Below are positions 18,655-26,946 of a DNA stretch of 64,000 bases, piece by piece. This DNA comes from Gordonia gummivorans (GTDB lineage Bacteria > Actinomycetota > Actinomycetes > Mycobacteriales > Mycobacteriaceae). The position numbers were made by a program, and so were the translations under genes. How positions within the stretch are numbered: the stretch's first letter is position 1; every line of letters starts with the position of its first letter. The notes under the pieces were generated by a model. That model had not been told where the DNA came from and did not search any database. It saw only the letters and a list, made by a program, of their open reading frames with translations. The stretch covers positions 62,001 through 126,000 of the forward strand of contig NZ_JAKWBF010000007.1 in the NCBI RefSeq assembly GCF_022513585.1, read 5' to 3'.

Positions 18655-19158
18655 GTGACCGGAAAACCCAAGCAGGACAAGGCTTCCCGCCCGCGCGACG
18701 CGCGGCCGATCGTGTGGATGATCGGCCTGATGGTGGTGGCTCTCGTGGTCTACTTCGTCCTGCTTGGGTGGCGGGGCATCGGGCTGATCGCCACCGGAAC
18801 CGTCGCCGGGATCGGCCTGGGCATCGGCATGATCGTGCTGCCGATCATCGGGGTGTGGCTGGTCTACGCGACGCTTCGCGCCGGCATCGAGCATCAGCGT
18901 CTCGCGGCGATCATGGCCGACGAGGGCCGTGAGCTCGACGTCTCGGAGTTGCCGCGCCGTGCGTCGGGACGTATCGAACGCGACGCGGCCGATGAGCTGT
19001 TCGCCCAGGTCAAGGCGGAGTGGGAGGCCGATCCGTCCGATTGGCGCAACACCTATCGTATCGCGCGCGCCTACGACTACGCCGGAGACCGCAGTCGTGC
19101 GCGCGCAATGATGAAGCGCGCCGTCGCCCAGTTCCACGGCGAGGAGCAGCCCGGGTGA
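18655..19158 (+). CDS. Membrane protein with a TPR-like C-terminal part
   Basis: 167 residues. A basic N-terminus, two hydrophobic helices (about 20-40 and 45-75), then a soluble helical part ending WRNTYRIARAYDYAGDRSRARAMMKRAV, which reads like a tetratricopeptide unit. The function is unknown. The GTG start is 4 bases after the dapB stop. The next gene overlaps by 4 bases, so dapB and the following three genes look like one transcript. Confidence 0.7.
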   Translation: MTGKPKQDKASRPRDARPIVWMIGLMVVALVVYFVLLGWRGIGLIATGTVAGIGLGIGMIVLPIIGVWLVYATLRAGIEHQRLAAIMADEGRELDVSELPRRASGRIERDAADELFAQVKAEWEADPSDWRNTYRIARAYDYAGDRSRARAMMKRAVAQFHGEEQPG

Positions 19159-19724
19159 CCGACACGGTTCGCGCGCTCTACGACGCCGAACAGCTCTGGG
19201 CCGACGCGCTCGCACAGGTCGGTCCGGCCGCGTTGGACCGACCAAGCGGCTGCGGTGAATGGACCAACCGCGATCTGATCAACCACACGATCGGCGGTGG
19301 CCACCGGTACGCGATGCTTCTGGCCGGTGCGAGTGCCGCGGACACGGTGGCGACGCGCGGCACCGACTACATCGTCGACGATCCGGTCGGCGAGTTCTGG
19401 ACGTACGAGACCATGCTGCGTGAGGCTGCCGGCGACGCCGACCTCGATGAGCTGGTTGATCATCGCGCCGGACCGCGCCCGGGGCATCAGCTCCTGACGA
19501 TGCGCGCGATGGAACTGACGCTGCACACCCACGACCTCGCGGTCGGGATCGGAATCGAGTGGGTGCCGTCGGATGCGCTGGCCGACTATGTGCTGACCGA
19601 AGCGACGCCGATCCTCGAGGAGTTCCGGGCGATGGGGATGATCGGCCCCGCGGTCGAGCCTGCATCGTCGAGCGCTGAGGATCGACTGCTGGCAATCGCG
19701 GGCCGAGCGAGGAGCACGCGGTGA
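19155..19724 (+). CDS. TIGR03086-type metal-binding protein (DinB/mycothiol S-transferase-like)
   Basis: About 189 residues. The pattern CGEWTNRDLINHTIGGG followed by MELTLHTHDLAVGIG matches the mycothiol maleylpyruvate isomerase N-terminal/DinB-like fold, in which three histidines bind a divalent metal. Family members use mycothiol as thiol cofactor; the reaction of this one is unknown. The GTG at 19155 overlaps the preceding TGA. The next gene again overlaps by GTGA. Confidence 0.78.
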   Translation: MTDTVRALYDAEQLWADALAQVGPAALDRPSGCGEWTNRDLINHTIGGGHRYAMLLAGASAADTVATRGTDYIVDDPVGEFWTYETMLREAAGDADLDELVDHRAGPRPGHQLLTMRAMELTLHTHDLAVGIGIEWVPSDALADYVLTEATPILEEFRAMGMIGPAVEPASSSAEDRLLAIAGRARSTR

Positions 19725-20173
19725 CGCAACTCCTGGTCGTCCATCACACGCCGTCGCCGTACTGCCAGGCGATGTTCGAGGCGGTGATCAGTGGAGCCAC
19801 CGACCCCGAGATCGAAGGCGTCGACGTGGTGCGGCGGGCCGCGCTGTCGGTGTCTGCGAGCGATTTCCTCGAGGCCGACGGGTATCTGCTCGGGAGTCCG
19901 GCGAACCTCGGATACGTCAGCGGCGCACTGAAACACGCCTTCGACGTGAGCTACTACCAGATCCTCGATTCGACGAAAGGCCGTCCGTTCGGTCTCTACC
20001 TACATGGCAACGAGGGCACCGAGGGCGCGGAGAAAGCGGTGGACTCGATCACCACCGGATTGGGTTGGACCAAGGCGGCCGAGTACGTCACCGTCTCGGG
20101 CAAACCGTCGAAGGACGACCTCGAGGCGTGCTGGGAACTCGGAGCGACTGTCGCCGCTGCGCTGATGGGTTGA
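19721..20173 (+). CDS. Flavodoxin-like NAD(P)H reductase/flavoprotein
   Basis: 150 residues. It begins TQLLVVHHTPSPYCQAMFEAV (flavin phosphate-binding loop type) and continues ADGYLLGSPANLGYVSGALKHAFD, as in flavodoxin/WrbA-like proteins. It probably binds FMN; the redox partner is unknown. The GTG start overlaps the stop of the previous gene. The last 178 bases are overlapped on the opposite strand by the extended DUF1398 frame. Confidence 0.78.
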   Translation: MTQLLVVHHTPSPYCQAMFEAVISGATDPEIEGVDVVRRAALSVSASDFLEADGYLLGSPANLGYVSGALKHAFDVSYYQILDSTKGRPFGLYLHGNEGTEGAEKAVDSITTGLGWTKAAEYVTVSGKPSKDDLEACWELGATVAAALMG

Positions 20174-20607
20174 TTGGTGGCCTGCCCGTCAGGTGAAAGC
20201 TCCACTGCTGCATAGTGCTCGACGTAGCTCTCGTCGTGCAGACCGAAGTAGGTGCACGTCCTGTTCTCGAGGTCGACGACGTAGCGAATCACACCGGCGC
20301 GCCATGTGGCTGCGGCAAACTCGGGAAAGGTTGTCCGGCCCGCCTGATCGGCGCGCAGTGCCGCGATGAGGGCTGTGCTGTCGAATGACGGAACCTCGGC
20401 CATCCCGTCGATCAGCGGCGTGCCTTGGACGACGACAGGGCCCAGATCGGTCTCATAGAGACTCTGCATCGCCGGAAGCCACCAGGTGTTTGTGCGGACG
20501 CCCGCGCGGCGCAGTGTCTCCGCCAGATGGGGGAAACCGTGGATCGCTGGGCGATTCGCGACGGCATCCTGCTGTGCGCGTTGAAGATTCGTCAGCGCTG
20601 TGGTCAT
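19996..20607 (-). CDS. DUF1398 family protein with unusual C-terminal extension
   Basis: 203 residues from the ATG at 20607. The first 135 or so (TTALTNLQRAQQDAV ... RTCTYFGLHDESYVEHYAAVEL) look like a complete DUF1398 protein of the YbcV type, function unknown. The frame then runs on for about 65 residues of low-complexity sequence antisense to the flavodoxin-like gene. A TGA lies in another frame immediately after the expected end (within TTTCACCTGACG), so a small frameshift may have removed the natural stop. Divergent from a MarR regulator across a palindromic operator, hence probably its target. Confidence 0.65.
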   Translation of the reverse strand: MTTALTNLQRAQQDAVANRPAIHGFPHLAETLRRAGVRTNTWWLPAMQSLYETDLGPVVVQGTPLIDGMAEVPSFDSTALIAALRADQAGRTTFPEFAAATWRAGVIRYVVDLENRTCTYFGLHDESYVEHYAAVELSPDGQATNQPISAAATVAPSSQHASRSSFDGLPETVTYSAALVQPNPVVIESTAFSAPSVPSLPCR

Positions 20608-20657
20608 GGGGTTCTCCGATGCGAGGGTGTGGCGACATCCGGCCGGTGAGCCGGACA

Positions 20658-20694
20658 TTGACAACACTACGCCATATTGACAACATCTTGTCAA
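20658..20694. promoter_or_regulatory. Likely MarR operator
   Basis: TTGACAA-CATC-TTGTCAA (20677-20694) is a perfect 7-4-7 palindrome, and a further half-site ATTGACAAC (20658-20666) repeats 20676-20684 in direct orientation. It lies between the divergent DUF1398 and MarR genes, where a self-regulating MarR dimer would bind. Confidence 0.72.
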
Positions 20695-20712
20695 GATCGG
20701 AAAGGGGATCTC

Positions 20713-21144
20713 ATGGCAGACGAGATGGCATTGCTGGTGGCCGACGTCTTCGAACTCGCCGGCCTGTTGCGACGCTCGGGTGAAGCTGTTGCGGCAGAGG
20801 AAGGCCAAACGCAGGCGCGATGGCAGTTGCTCAGCGCGGTCTCCGAGCGGTCGTTGACCGTTCCCCAAGCGGCTCGCCGCCTTGGTGTGACACGTCAAGG
20901 CGTGCAGCGTGTGGCAAACGATCTGGTCGCCGCCGGACTGGCTGAGTTGAGAGCGAACCCCGACCACCGGACGTCACCACTGTTGGAAACGACCGAGAAC
21001 GGTCGTGAAGTGCTCCGGGCGATCACCGCCCGCGCAGCAGTCGTCAACGACCGTCTCGCCGACACCGTGGAGCCCGCAGAGTTGGCGTCGACCCGCGACA
21101 CCCTGAAGCGGCTGATCGTGGCGCTGAAGGCGGAAGAGTTGTGA
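20713..21144 (+). CDS. MarR-family transcriptional regulator
   Basis: 143 residues. The winged helix-turn-helix (about 40-90) includes LTVPQAARRLGVTRQGVQRVANDLVAAGL and the wing with NPDHRTSP. The ATG at 20713 follows AAAGGGGAT; an in-frame TTG at 20677 lies inside the operator. It probably represses the divergent DUF1398 gene and itself; the ligand is unknown. Confidence 0.85.
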   Translation: MADEMALLVADVFELAGLLRRSGEAVAAEEGQTQARWQLLSAVSERSLTVPQAARRLGVTRQGVQRVANDLVAAGLAELRANPDHRTSPLLETTENGREVLRAITARAAVVNDRLADTVEPAELASTRDTLKRLIVALKAEEL

Positions 21145-21156
21145 TCGTGCGGGCGA

Positions 21157-21558
21157 TCAGCGCAGTCGGTCGCCCGCCGGCAGCCATGACTCCGGGCACA
21201 TGCCGGTGTTGAGAATGCGCGCCGCGTCCCGAGCGATGTCGGGGCTGTAGAAGCCGACGACCCGCTCGTCGTCGACGGTCGAACGGACCTCGTAGTGGCG
21301 GGCACCGACGCTGTCCTCGACCGCGACCACCCGGTAGGTGTGGGTGGGCAGTGCGCTGACCGCGTCGGCGCGCGCGCCGCGAAGGGCGGCGTCGATCGCG
21401 GCGTCGGGAAGACCCGAAACGCGAGCCGCGGCGACGAGGTCGCTGACCGAGGAGGCCAGGGCAACCGCTTCGTCGGAAGTCGCGGGTGCGGTGCGGGCTG
21501 CGCACGCCGTGTGCGTGATCTGGGTGATCAGAGTGGTGGCAGGGGTGGGGTGCGTCAT
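21157..21558 (-). CDS. Hypothetical protein
   Basis: 133 residues, no membrane segment. The N-terminal half is Ala/Thr-rich (TPATTLITQITHTACAARTAP), the C-terminal half mixed (YRVVAVEDSVGARHYEVRSTVDDERVVGFYSPDIARDAARILNTG). I do not recognise it. The ATG at 21558 is preceded by GAGGAAC at good spacing, deciding the start over an upstream ATG at 21651. It follows the HNH gene in the same direction. Confidence 0.55.
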   Translation of the reverse strand: MTHPTPATTLITQITHTACAARTAPATSDEAVALASSVSDLVAAARVSGLPDAAIDAALRGARADAVSALPTHTYRVVAVEDSVGARHYEVRSTVDDERVVGFYSPDIARDAARILNTGMCPESWLPAGDRLR

Positions 21559-21729
21559 GAAGTTCCTCTGGGTTTGCCGGATGCTCGTGGCTCCGGGTCC
21601 GAGCAGCGCTCTGGCCTTGTGGGCTGGAGTCGTGGTGCTCGGGGTGGTCATGGCGGCATCGTTGCCTCGTGACTTCCAACGCCCATTCTCGGCCGCGCAG
21701 TTCCGCAGAGCGCCCCCACGCCGCTCATC

Positions 21730-22122
21730 TCACAGGCTTGCGTCCGTGGTGTCCGGGCCCACATCCGGCTCGGCAGGACTCGAGATGAGTGCGCGCGAGA
21801 TCTCCATCTGGCGCACGAGGAAGGCCTTCTCGTCGAGCTTCTTGCGACGCATCCAGGTCGTCACCTCGGTGTTGCACTTGCTGGCATTGCACGACCCGCA
21901 GCAGGGCACCACGTTGGCCAGCGTGTAGCTGCCGCCGCGCGAGATGGCGAGCATGCAGTCGCGCTGCAGCGGGGTGCCCGACGCCCCGCAGTACGCACAC
22001 CCGCCCCACGCTGTCGTGAGTGCGGCCCACTGCACGTCGGTGAGATCGTTGTCGCGAGCGGCGACGCGCAATCGCCGACGGCGGGCGTAGCGATTGGCAC
22101 GAGTACGACTCCGGGGAGGCAC
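21730..22122 (-). CDS. HNH-type zinc-finger nuclease-like protein
   Basis: 130 residues. Basic N-terminus; two Cys pairs, CAYC (about 43-46) and CCGSC (about 74-78), bracket the beta-hairpin [19 protein letters not shown]. This is the HNH/McrA layout with N in CNASK, but the usual catalytic Asp-His is Asp-Cys here. GTG start. The function is unknown; it is not clearly linked to a restriction system, as no methylase is nearby. Confidence 0.68.
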   Translation of the reverse strand: MPPRSRTRANRYARRRRLRVAARDNDLTDVQWAALTTAWGGCAYCGASGTPLQRDCMLAISRGGSYTLANVVPCCGSCNASKCNTEVTTWMRRKKLDEKAFLVRQMEISRALISSPAEPDVGPDTTDASL

Positions 22123-22249
22123 GGTTGGAGGGTACCTCGTCAGTCACGTGCGCCTCAGATGTCACACGCGAGTGATCTCGACACGGTGCCTCGCCCTGTG
22201 GGGCTCGGTACCGGCTCGATCAGCGGGTGTGGCTCTACACTGGATGATC

Positions 22250-23083
22250 GTGAGCACGGCGATCCGCGACATCTCCTCGACCGAGACCATCCCGACTCCG
22301 TACGAGGATCTGTTGGCGCTGGTCCTCGACTCGGGGACGCCGAAGGCCGATCGCACCGGCACCGGTACCCGGAGTCTGTTCGGGCACCAGCTCCGCTACG
22401 ACCTGTCGGCGGGGTTCCCGCTCATCACCACCAAGAAGGTGCACCTCAAGTCGATCGTCTACGAGTTGCTGTGGTTCCTGCGCGGCGACTCGAACGTGCG
22501 CTGGCTGCAGGAGCGCGGCGTCACCATCTGGGATGAGTGGGCCGACGTGCAGGGTGAGCTCGGGCCTGTGTACGGCGTCCAGTGGCGTAGCTGGCCCACT
22601 CCGTCGGGTGAGCACATCGACCAGATCTCGGCCGCCCTCGACCTGCTCAAGACGAACCCGGATTCGCGGCGCAACATCGTGTCGGCCTGGAATGTGGGGG
22701 AGATCCCGCAGATGGCGTTGCCGCCGTGCCACGCCTTCTTCCAGTTCTACGTCGCCGACGGCAAACTCTCCTGCCAGCTGTATCAGCGCAGCGCCGACCT
22801 CTTCCTCGGCGTCCCGTTCAACATCGCGTCCTACGCGTTGCTGACCCACATGATGGCGCAGCAGGCGGGACTCGACGTCGGCGAATTCGTCTGGACCGGC
22901 GGTGATTGCCACATCTACGACAACCACGTCGACCAGGTTCGGCTGCAACTTTCCCGCGAACCGTTCGCGTACCCGACACTGCAACTGCGGCAGCGTGATT
23001 CGATCTTCGACTACGAGTTCGACGACATCGAGATCGTCGGCTATCAATGTCACCCGGCGATCAAGGCGCCGGTGGCGGTCTGA
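22250..23083 (+). CDS. thyA: Thymidylate synthase (folate-dependent, ThyA)
   Basis: 277 residues from the GTG (an ATG at 22244 is in frame two codons earlier). It methylates dUMP to dTMP using methylenetetrahydrofolate, releasing dihydrofolate. Catalytic Cys160 in [12 protein letters not shown]; other hallmarks are [38 protein letters not shown] and HIYDNHVDQ. Overlaps dfrA by one base, as expected for the recycling pair. A second, unrelated thymidylate synthase (thyX) lies 8 kb downstream. Confidence 0.97.
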   Translation: MSTAIRDISSTETIPTPYEDLLALVLDSGTPKADRTGTGTRSLFGHQLRYDLSAGFPLITTKKVHLKSIVYELLWFLRGDSNVRWLQERGVTIWDEWADVQGELGPVYGVQWRSWPTPSGEHIDQISAALDLLKTNPDSRRNIVSAWNVGEIPQMALPPCHAFFQFYVADGKLSCQLYQRSADLFLGVPFNIASYALLTHMMAQQAGLDVGEFVWTGGDCHIYDNHVDQVRLQLSREPFAYPTLQLRQRDSIFDYEFDDIEIVGYQCHPAIKAPVAV

Positions 23084-23592
23084 TGGCCGCCACCATCACA
23101 CTGCTGTGGGCGCAAGACCGCGTCGGCGCGATCGGCCGTGACTCGACCATCCCGTGGCGGGTCCCCGAGGACATGCGTCGCTTCCGGGAGCTCACCGGCG
23201 CCGACCCCGTGATCATGGGCCGCAAGACGTGGGAATCGCTACCGGCCCGGTTCCGCCCCTTGCCCGGTCGTCGGAATGTGGTGATCACCCGGTCGGCGAC
23301 GTATACGGCCGACGGCGCGGAGATCGTGCACACCGTCGACGATGCGCTCGCGCTGGTTGACGGTCCGGTGACCGTGATCGGCGGTGGCCAGATCTACGAG
23401 GCGTCGATGGAGATCGCGACACATCTGCGGGTCACCGAGATCGACATCCTGGTGGAGGGCGCGGACGCGTTTGCACCGGAGATCGACCCATACCGCTGGG
23501 ACACCGCAGGTGCGGGCGAATGGCTGTCGTCGACGACCGGCCTGCGCTATCGCTTTGTCGACTACGTCCGGCACGCGCTCGTGCGCGGATGA
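23083..23592 (+). CDS. dfrA: Dihydrofolate reductase
   Basis: 169 residues. NADPH-dependent reduction of dihydrofolate, regenerating the ThyA cofactor. Motifs: LLWAQDRVGAIGRDSTIPWRVPEDM, VIMGRKTWESLP and VIGGGQIYE. The ATG overlaps the thyA TGA. Typical length for the family. Confidence 0.96.
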   Translation: MAATITLLWAQDRVGAIGRDSTIPWRVPEDMRRFRELTGADPVIMGRKTWESLPARFRPLPGRRNVVITRSATYTADGAEIVHTVDDALALVDGPVTVIGGGQIYEASMEIATHLRVTEIDILVEGADAFAPEIDPYRWDTAGAGEWLSSTTGLRYRFVDYVRHALVRG

Positions 23593-24806
23593 GCCGAGGC
23601 GATCTCTCGCTCGCGCAGGCGCGCCGAATCGTGCTCGCCGCACAAGGATTCACGGACAAGCCACCGACGGCCGATCCGACCCTCACGCACCTGAAACGCG
23701 TCATAGGGCGGACGCGACTCTTCCAGATGGACTCGGTGAACATTGCCGCTCGAGCCCATTACATGCCGATGTTCAGCCGGCTCGGACCTTACGACCGGGA
23801 CCTGCTCGACCGCGCGGCCTGGCGACCACGTCGCGGCAACCGCCTCCTCGTCGAGTACTGGGCACACGAGGCCGCGCTGATCCCGATCGAGGACTGGCCG
23901 CTGTTCGGTTGGCGCCGAGACGAATTCCGCGGTGGACGCTACCGCTACACGCGCGAGGTGATGAAACGCAACCGCGACCTCGCCACCGATGTGCACGCCG
24001 TCATCGCCGAACGTGGGCCGAGCACACCCAAGCAGATCGAGGAGACCCTCGGCATCGAGCGACCGGCCGGTATTCCGGGCGGTTGGTGGCACCGCGGCGA
24101 GGTCAAGCACGTCTGTGAGGCGATGTTCGCGGCGGGCGACCTGTCGGCTGTTCGCAACGAGAACTTCGTGCGCCACTACGATCTCACCGAACGCGTCGTC
24201 GGTGCTGAACTCGCCGGTCTGCAGGTGTCGAAAGAGGACGCGCACCGAGAACTCACCGCACGTGCCGCCGCTGCACTCGGTGTCGCCACCGCCGCGGACC
24301 TCGCCGACTATTACCGCACCAAGACGGCCGACGTCCGGCCCGCGATCGCCGACCTCGTCGCCGCCGGACAACTTGTCCCGGTGCAGGTCGACGGCTGGCG
24401 CGACGAGGCGTATCTGCATGCGGGAGTGCGTATCCCGCGTCGAGTCGACAGCGCGGCGATCCTGTCGCCCTTCGACCCGCTCGTCTTCTTCCGGCCCCGC
24501 GCCGAACGACTCTTCGGCTTCCGCTACCGCATCGAGATCTACGTTCCCGAACACAAACGGGTACACGGGTATTACGTGCTGCCGTACCTTCTTGGCGACG
24601 ACATCGTCGCACGCGTCGACCTCAAGGCCGATCGCAAGTCGGGGGTGCTCCAGGTACTCGGCGCGTTCCTGGAGAGCGGACGCCCGGAAACCGTTGTCGC
24701 GGAGCGCCTCTCCGCTGATCTGCAGCAGATGGCCACATGGCTTGGCCTCGACGCGGTGCACATCGGCGATCGCGGCGATCTGGCCGACGCCCTCAGGACG
24801 TCCTGA
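23589..24806 (+). CDS. YcaQ/AlkX-like DNA glycosylase (winged helix family)
   Basis: 405 residues of the HTH_42/YcaQ family: tandem winged helices, starting LSLAQARRIVLAAQGF and with the QxD motif in RLFQMDSVNIAARAHY (about 46-61), followed by WRPRRGNRLLVEYWAHEA. E. coli YcaQ uses its QxD motif to excise alkylated bases and interstrand crosslinks; this protein keeps the motif. The ATG overlaps the dfrA stop (ATGA). Its last 14 bases overlap the convergent oxidoreductase gene. Confidence 0.82.
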   Translation: MSRGDLSLAQARRIVLAAQGFTDKPPTADPTLTHLKRVIGRTRLFQMDSVNIAARAHYMPMFSRLGPYDRDLLDRAAWRPRRGNRLLVEYWAHEAALIPIEDWPLFGWRRDEFRGGRYRYTREVMKRNRDLATDVHAVIAERGPSTPKQIEETLGIERPAGIPGGWWHRGEVKHVCEAMFAAGDLSAVRNENFVRHYDLTERVVGAELAGLQVSKEDAHRELTARAAAALGVATAADLADYYRTKTADVRPAIADLVAAGQLVPVQVDGWRDEAYLHAGVRIPRRVDSAAILSPFDPLVFFRPRAERLFGFRYRIEIYVPEHKRVHGYYVLPYLLGDDIVARVDLKADRKSGVLQVLGAFLESGRPETVVAERLSADLQQMATWLGLDAVHIGDRGDLADALRTS

Positions 24807-25809
24807 CCACCATCTTCCCGGTGTTCGCGCCGCGCATCAGGCCGAGGAAAGCGTCGACCGCGTTGTCGATTCCCTCGACCACGGTCTCGTCGTGGACAAC
24901 CTTGCCCTCGGCAAACCACTGGCTCATCGTGGCGGTGAACTCGGGGGCCTGGTCGAGGTAGTGGCCGATGGTGAATCCGGTGAGTGTCAGTCCGCGAGTG
25001 ATGATGTTGGCCATGTTCGACGGACCCGGCGTCGGAGATGTGTTGTTGTACTGCGCAATTGCACCGCACAGTGCTGCTCGGCCGCCGTCGTTGAAGGAAT
25101 CGAGTGCGGCCTCGAGATGGTCGCCTCCGACGTTGTCGAAGTAGACGTCGATGCCGTCCGGAGCGGCAGCTCGCAGCTGTTTGCGCACGCTCGGTCCGTC
25201 CTTGTAGTTGAACGCCGCGTCGTAGCCGTAGCGCTCGGTCAGCAGCGCGACCTTCTCGGCGGAACCAGCAGATCCAATGACCCGACCGGCACCCTTGAGC
25301 CGTGCGATCTGACCGGCGGCCGTCCCGACGGCACCGGCCGCTCCGGAAATGAAGACGGTGTCGCCGGGCTGCATCGCCGCGACCGTCAGCAGCCCGACGT
25401 AGGCGGTGAGGCCGGTCATGCCGAGCATGCCGAGGTAGACCGACGACGCGACGCCCTCGGGCGGTTCGGGGACAACGCGGAAGCCGGCCGCGTCCTCCTG
25501 GACCACGTCACGCCAGCCGTACTGATGTGACACCAGGGAGCCGACGGGGAACTCGTCGACCGTGGTCTCCACGACACGTCCGACCGCACCGCCGGTCATG
25601 GTCTCGCCCAGTGCGAACGGCGGAATGTAACTGCGCGTGTCGATCATCCGGCCGCGCATGTACGGGTCGACCGACACGAACTCGTTGACCACCCGCACCT
25701 GTCCGGGGCGAAGGGGGCCGTATTCGATGGTGACCGTGCGGAAGTCGTCGGCGGTCGGCCAGCCGACCGGGCGGTTGACCAGCTGGATGTGAGTGCTGTT
25801 GTGCGACAT
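24793..25809 (-). CDS. NADP-dependent oxidoreductase, MDR superfamily (LTB4 dehydrogenase/CurA type)
   Basis: 338 residues. N-terminal catalytic domain without structural zinc cysteines (VSVDPYMRGRMID is typical of the leukotriene B4 12-hydroxydehydrogenase group). Rossmann motif VFISGAAGAVGTAAGQIARL and YFDNVGGDHLEAAL. Members reduce enones such as prostaglandin-like substrates or curcumin; the substrate here is unknown. The ATG at 25809 is preceded by AAAGGTCCCC. It follows the DUF1304 gene and is divergent, together with it, from a TetR regulator that may control both. Confidence 0.87.
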   Translation of the reverse strand: MSHNSTHIQLVNRPVGWPTADDFRTVTIEYGPLRPGQVRVVNEFVSVDPYMRGRMIDTRSYIPPFALGETMTGGAVGRVVETTVDEFPVGSLVSHQYGWRDVVQEDAAGFRVVPEPPEGVASSVYLGMLGMTGLTAYVGLLTVAAMQPGDTVFISGAAGAVGTAAGQIARLKGAGRVIGSAGSAEKVALLTERYGYDAAFNYKDGPSVRKQLRAAAPDGIDVYFDNVGGDHLEAALDSFNDGGRAALCGAIAQYNNTSPTPGPSNMANIITRGLTLTGFTIGHYLDQAPEFTATMSQWFAEGKVVHDETVVEGIDNAVDAFLGLMRGANTGKMVVRTS

Positions 25810-25841
25810 GGGGACCTTTCGTCGAGTCGAGATGAGCGGCG

Positions 25842-26225
25842 TCAGAGAGCGGAGCCTGCCAGCGCCACGAGTGAGAGCAGGGGAGCGGCCAGCTGAATCA
25901 GCGCGGGACGGGTCTTGGTGCGGTCGGAGGAAAGCAGGACGACGCCGGCGAGCGTCATCGATCCGCATCCGGCGATCACCAGCGTCGCGCCGACCGCCGA
26001 CTCATCGAGGAACAGCGCGACCGCGCCGGCGGCCGCGATCACGGCCAGGAAGAGGTTGTAGAAGCCCTGGTTGAAGGCGAGTTGGCGTGTCTCGACGGCC
26101 TGAGTCTCGGTGGTCCCGAAGACTGCCCGACCCCGTGGCGTGGTCCACCACACCGACTCGAGCACAAAGATGTACACGTGAATCGCGGCGGCGACCAGGG
26201 CCAAGATGGCGGCGACGACCAACAT
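25842..26225 (-). CDS. DUF1304 family membrane protein
   Basis: 127 residues with four hydrophobic helices (about 1-22, 54-72, 78-98, 106-126) and the family pattern AAIHVYIFVLESVWWTTPRGRAVFG and ETRQLAFNQGFYNLFLA. The function is unknown. It is the first gene after the TetR-side promoter and is followed by the oxidoreductase. Confidence 0.82.
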   Translation of the reverse strand: MLVVAAILALVAAAIHVYIFVLESVWWTTPRGRAVFGTTETQAVETRQLAFNQGFYNLFLAVIAAAGAVALFLDESAVGATLVIAGCGSMTLAGVVLLSSDRTKTRPALIQLAAPLLSLVALAGSAL

Positions 26226-26316
26226 GGGTTCGACTCCTTTTGTGGACTACTCGTTACACAATACGGCTATACTGGTGGTCGGACAAGCAGCGACGTGTAC
26301 GACGGGGAACGAGGTC

Positions 26317-26892
26317 ATGGGAAGGTCACCTGGTTATGACACCGCCGAGGTGGTGGCTGCCGCACGGAATCTGTTCTGGGAGAAGGGCTTCGACGCGGTT
26401 TCGGTCACCGATGTCGAGCGGGCGACCGGTCTCTCGCGCTCGAGCGTCTACCACGCGTTCGGGAGCATGCGCGGACTCTTCGATGCGGCGGTGCAGGACT
26501 ACCTCGACGTCGTCGTCCGTCCCCGGCTGCGTCCCTTGCAGGCCGATCGGGTGGATCCCGACGCCCTCGTCGAGTATCTGACCGGCCTGTCGGCCGCGAT
26601 CGCCCGACTCGGCGACGCGAACGAACCCACCGGTTGCCTACTGGTCGCGACGACGGCGACCACTCTCAACGACGATGCCGCCGTCCGTGGCGTCATCGCC
26701 GCCTACCACGCCGAACTGCTGGCGGCGATATCGGCGGGGGTGGCCGCGCGATTGCCCGCCGCGCACGCCGCCGACGTGATGTCACGGGCGCGCTCGATCG
26801 CGGGCGCGGTCATCGCCGCCATGACACTGGCGCGGGTGAATCGTCTCGAAGCGGTGCGTCTCCTCGAGGTGACAGTGGACACAATCGGGTGA
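26317..26892 (+). CDS. TetR-family transcriptional regulator
   Basis: 191 residues. N-terminal helix-turn-helix (FDAVSVTDVERATGLSRSSVYHAFGSMRGLFDAAV, about 23-57) with a C-terminal ligand domain containing the common TGCLLVATTAT pattern. The ATG at 26317 follows GGGGAACGAGG. Divergent from DUF1304-oxidoreductase, its likely targets. An imperfect palindrome TGTGGA...TACACA (26240-26259) in the gap is a possible operator. Confidence 0.85.
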   Translation: MGRSPGYDTAEVVAAARNLFWEKGFDAVSVTDVERATGLSRSSVYHAFGSMRGLFDAAVQDYLDVVVRPRLRPLQADRVDPDALVEYLTGLSAAIARLGDANEPTGCLLVATTATTLNDDAAVRGVIAAYHAELLAAISAGVAARLPAAHAADVMSRARSIAGAVIAAMTLARVNRLEAVRLLEVTVDTIG

Positions 26893-26946
26893 TTGCGCTG
26901 CGATCCCGCCGCGCATCGCACTCGCGGGGGATGACATGCTTGCGCC

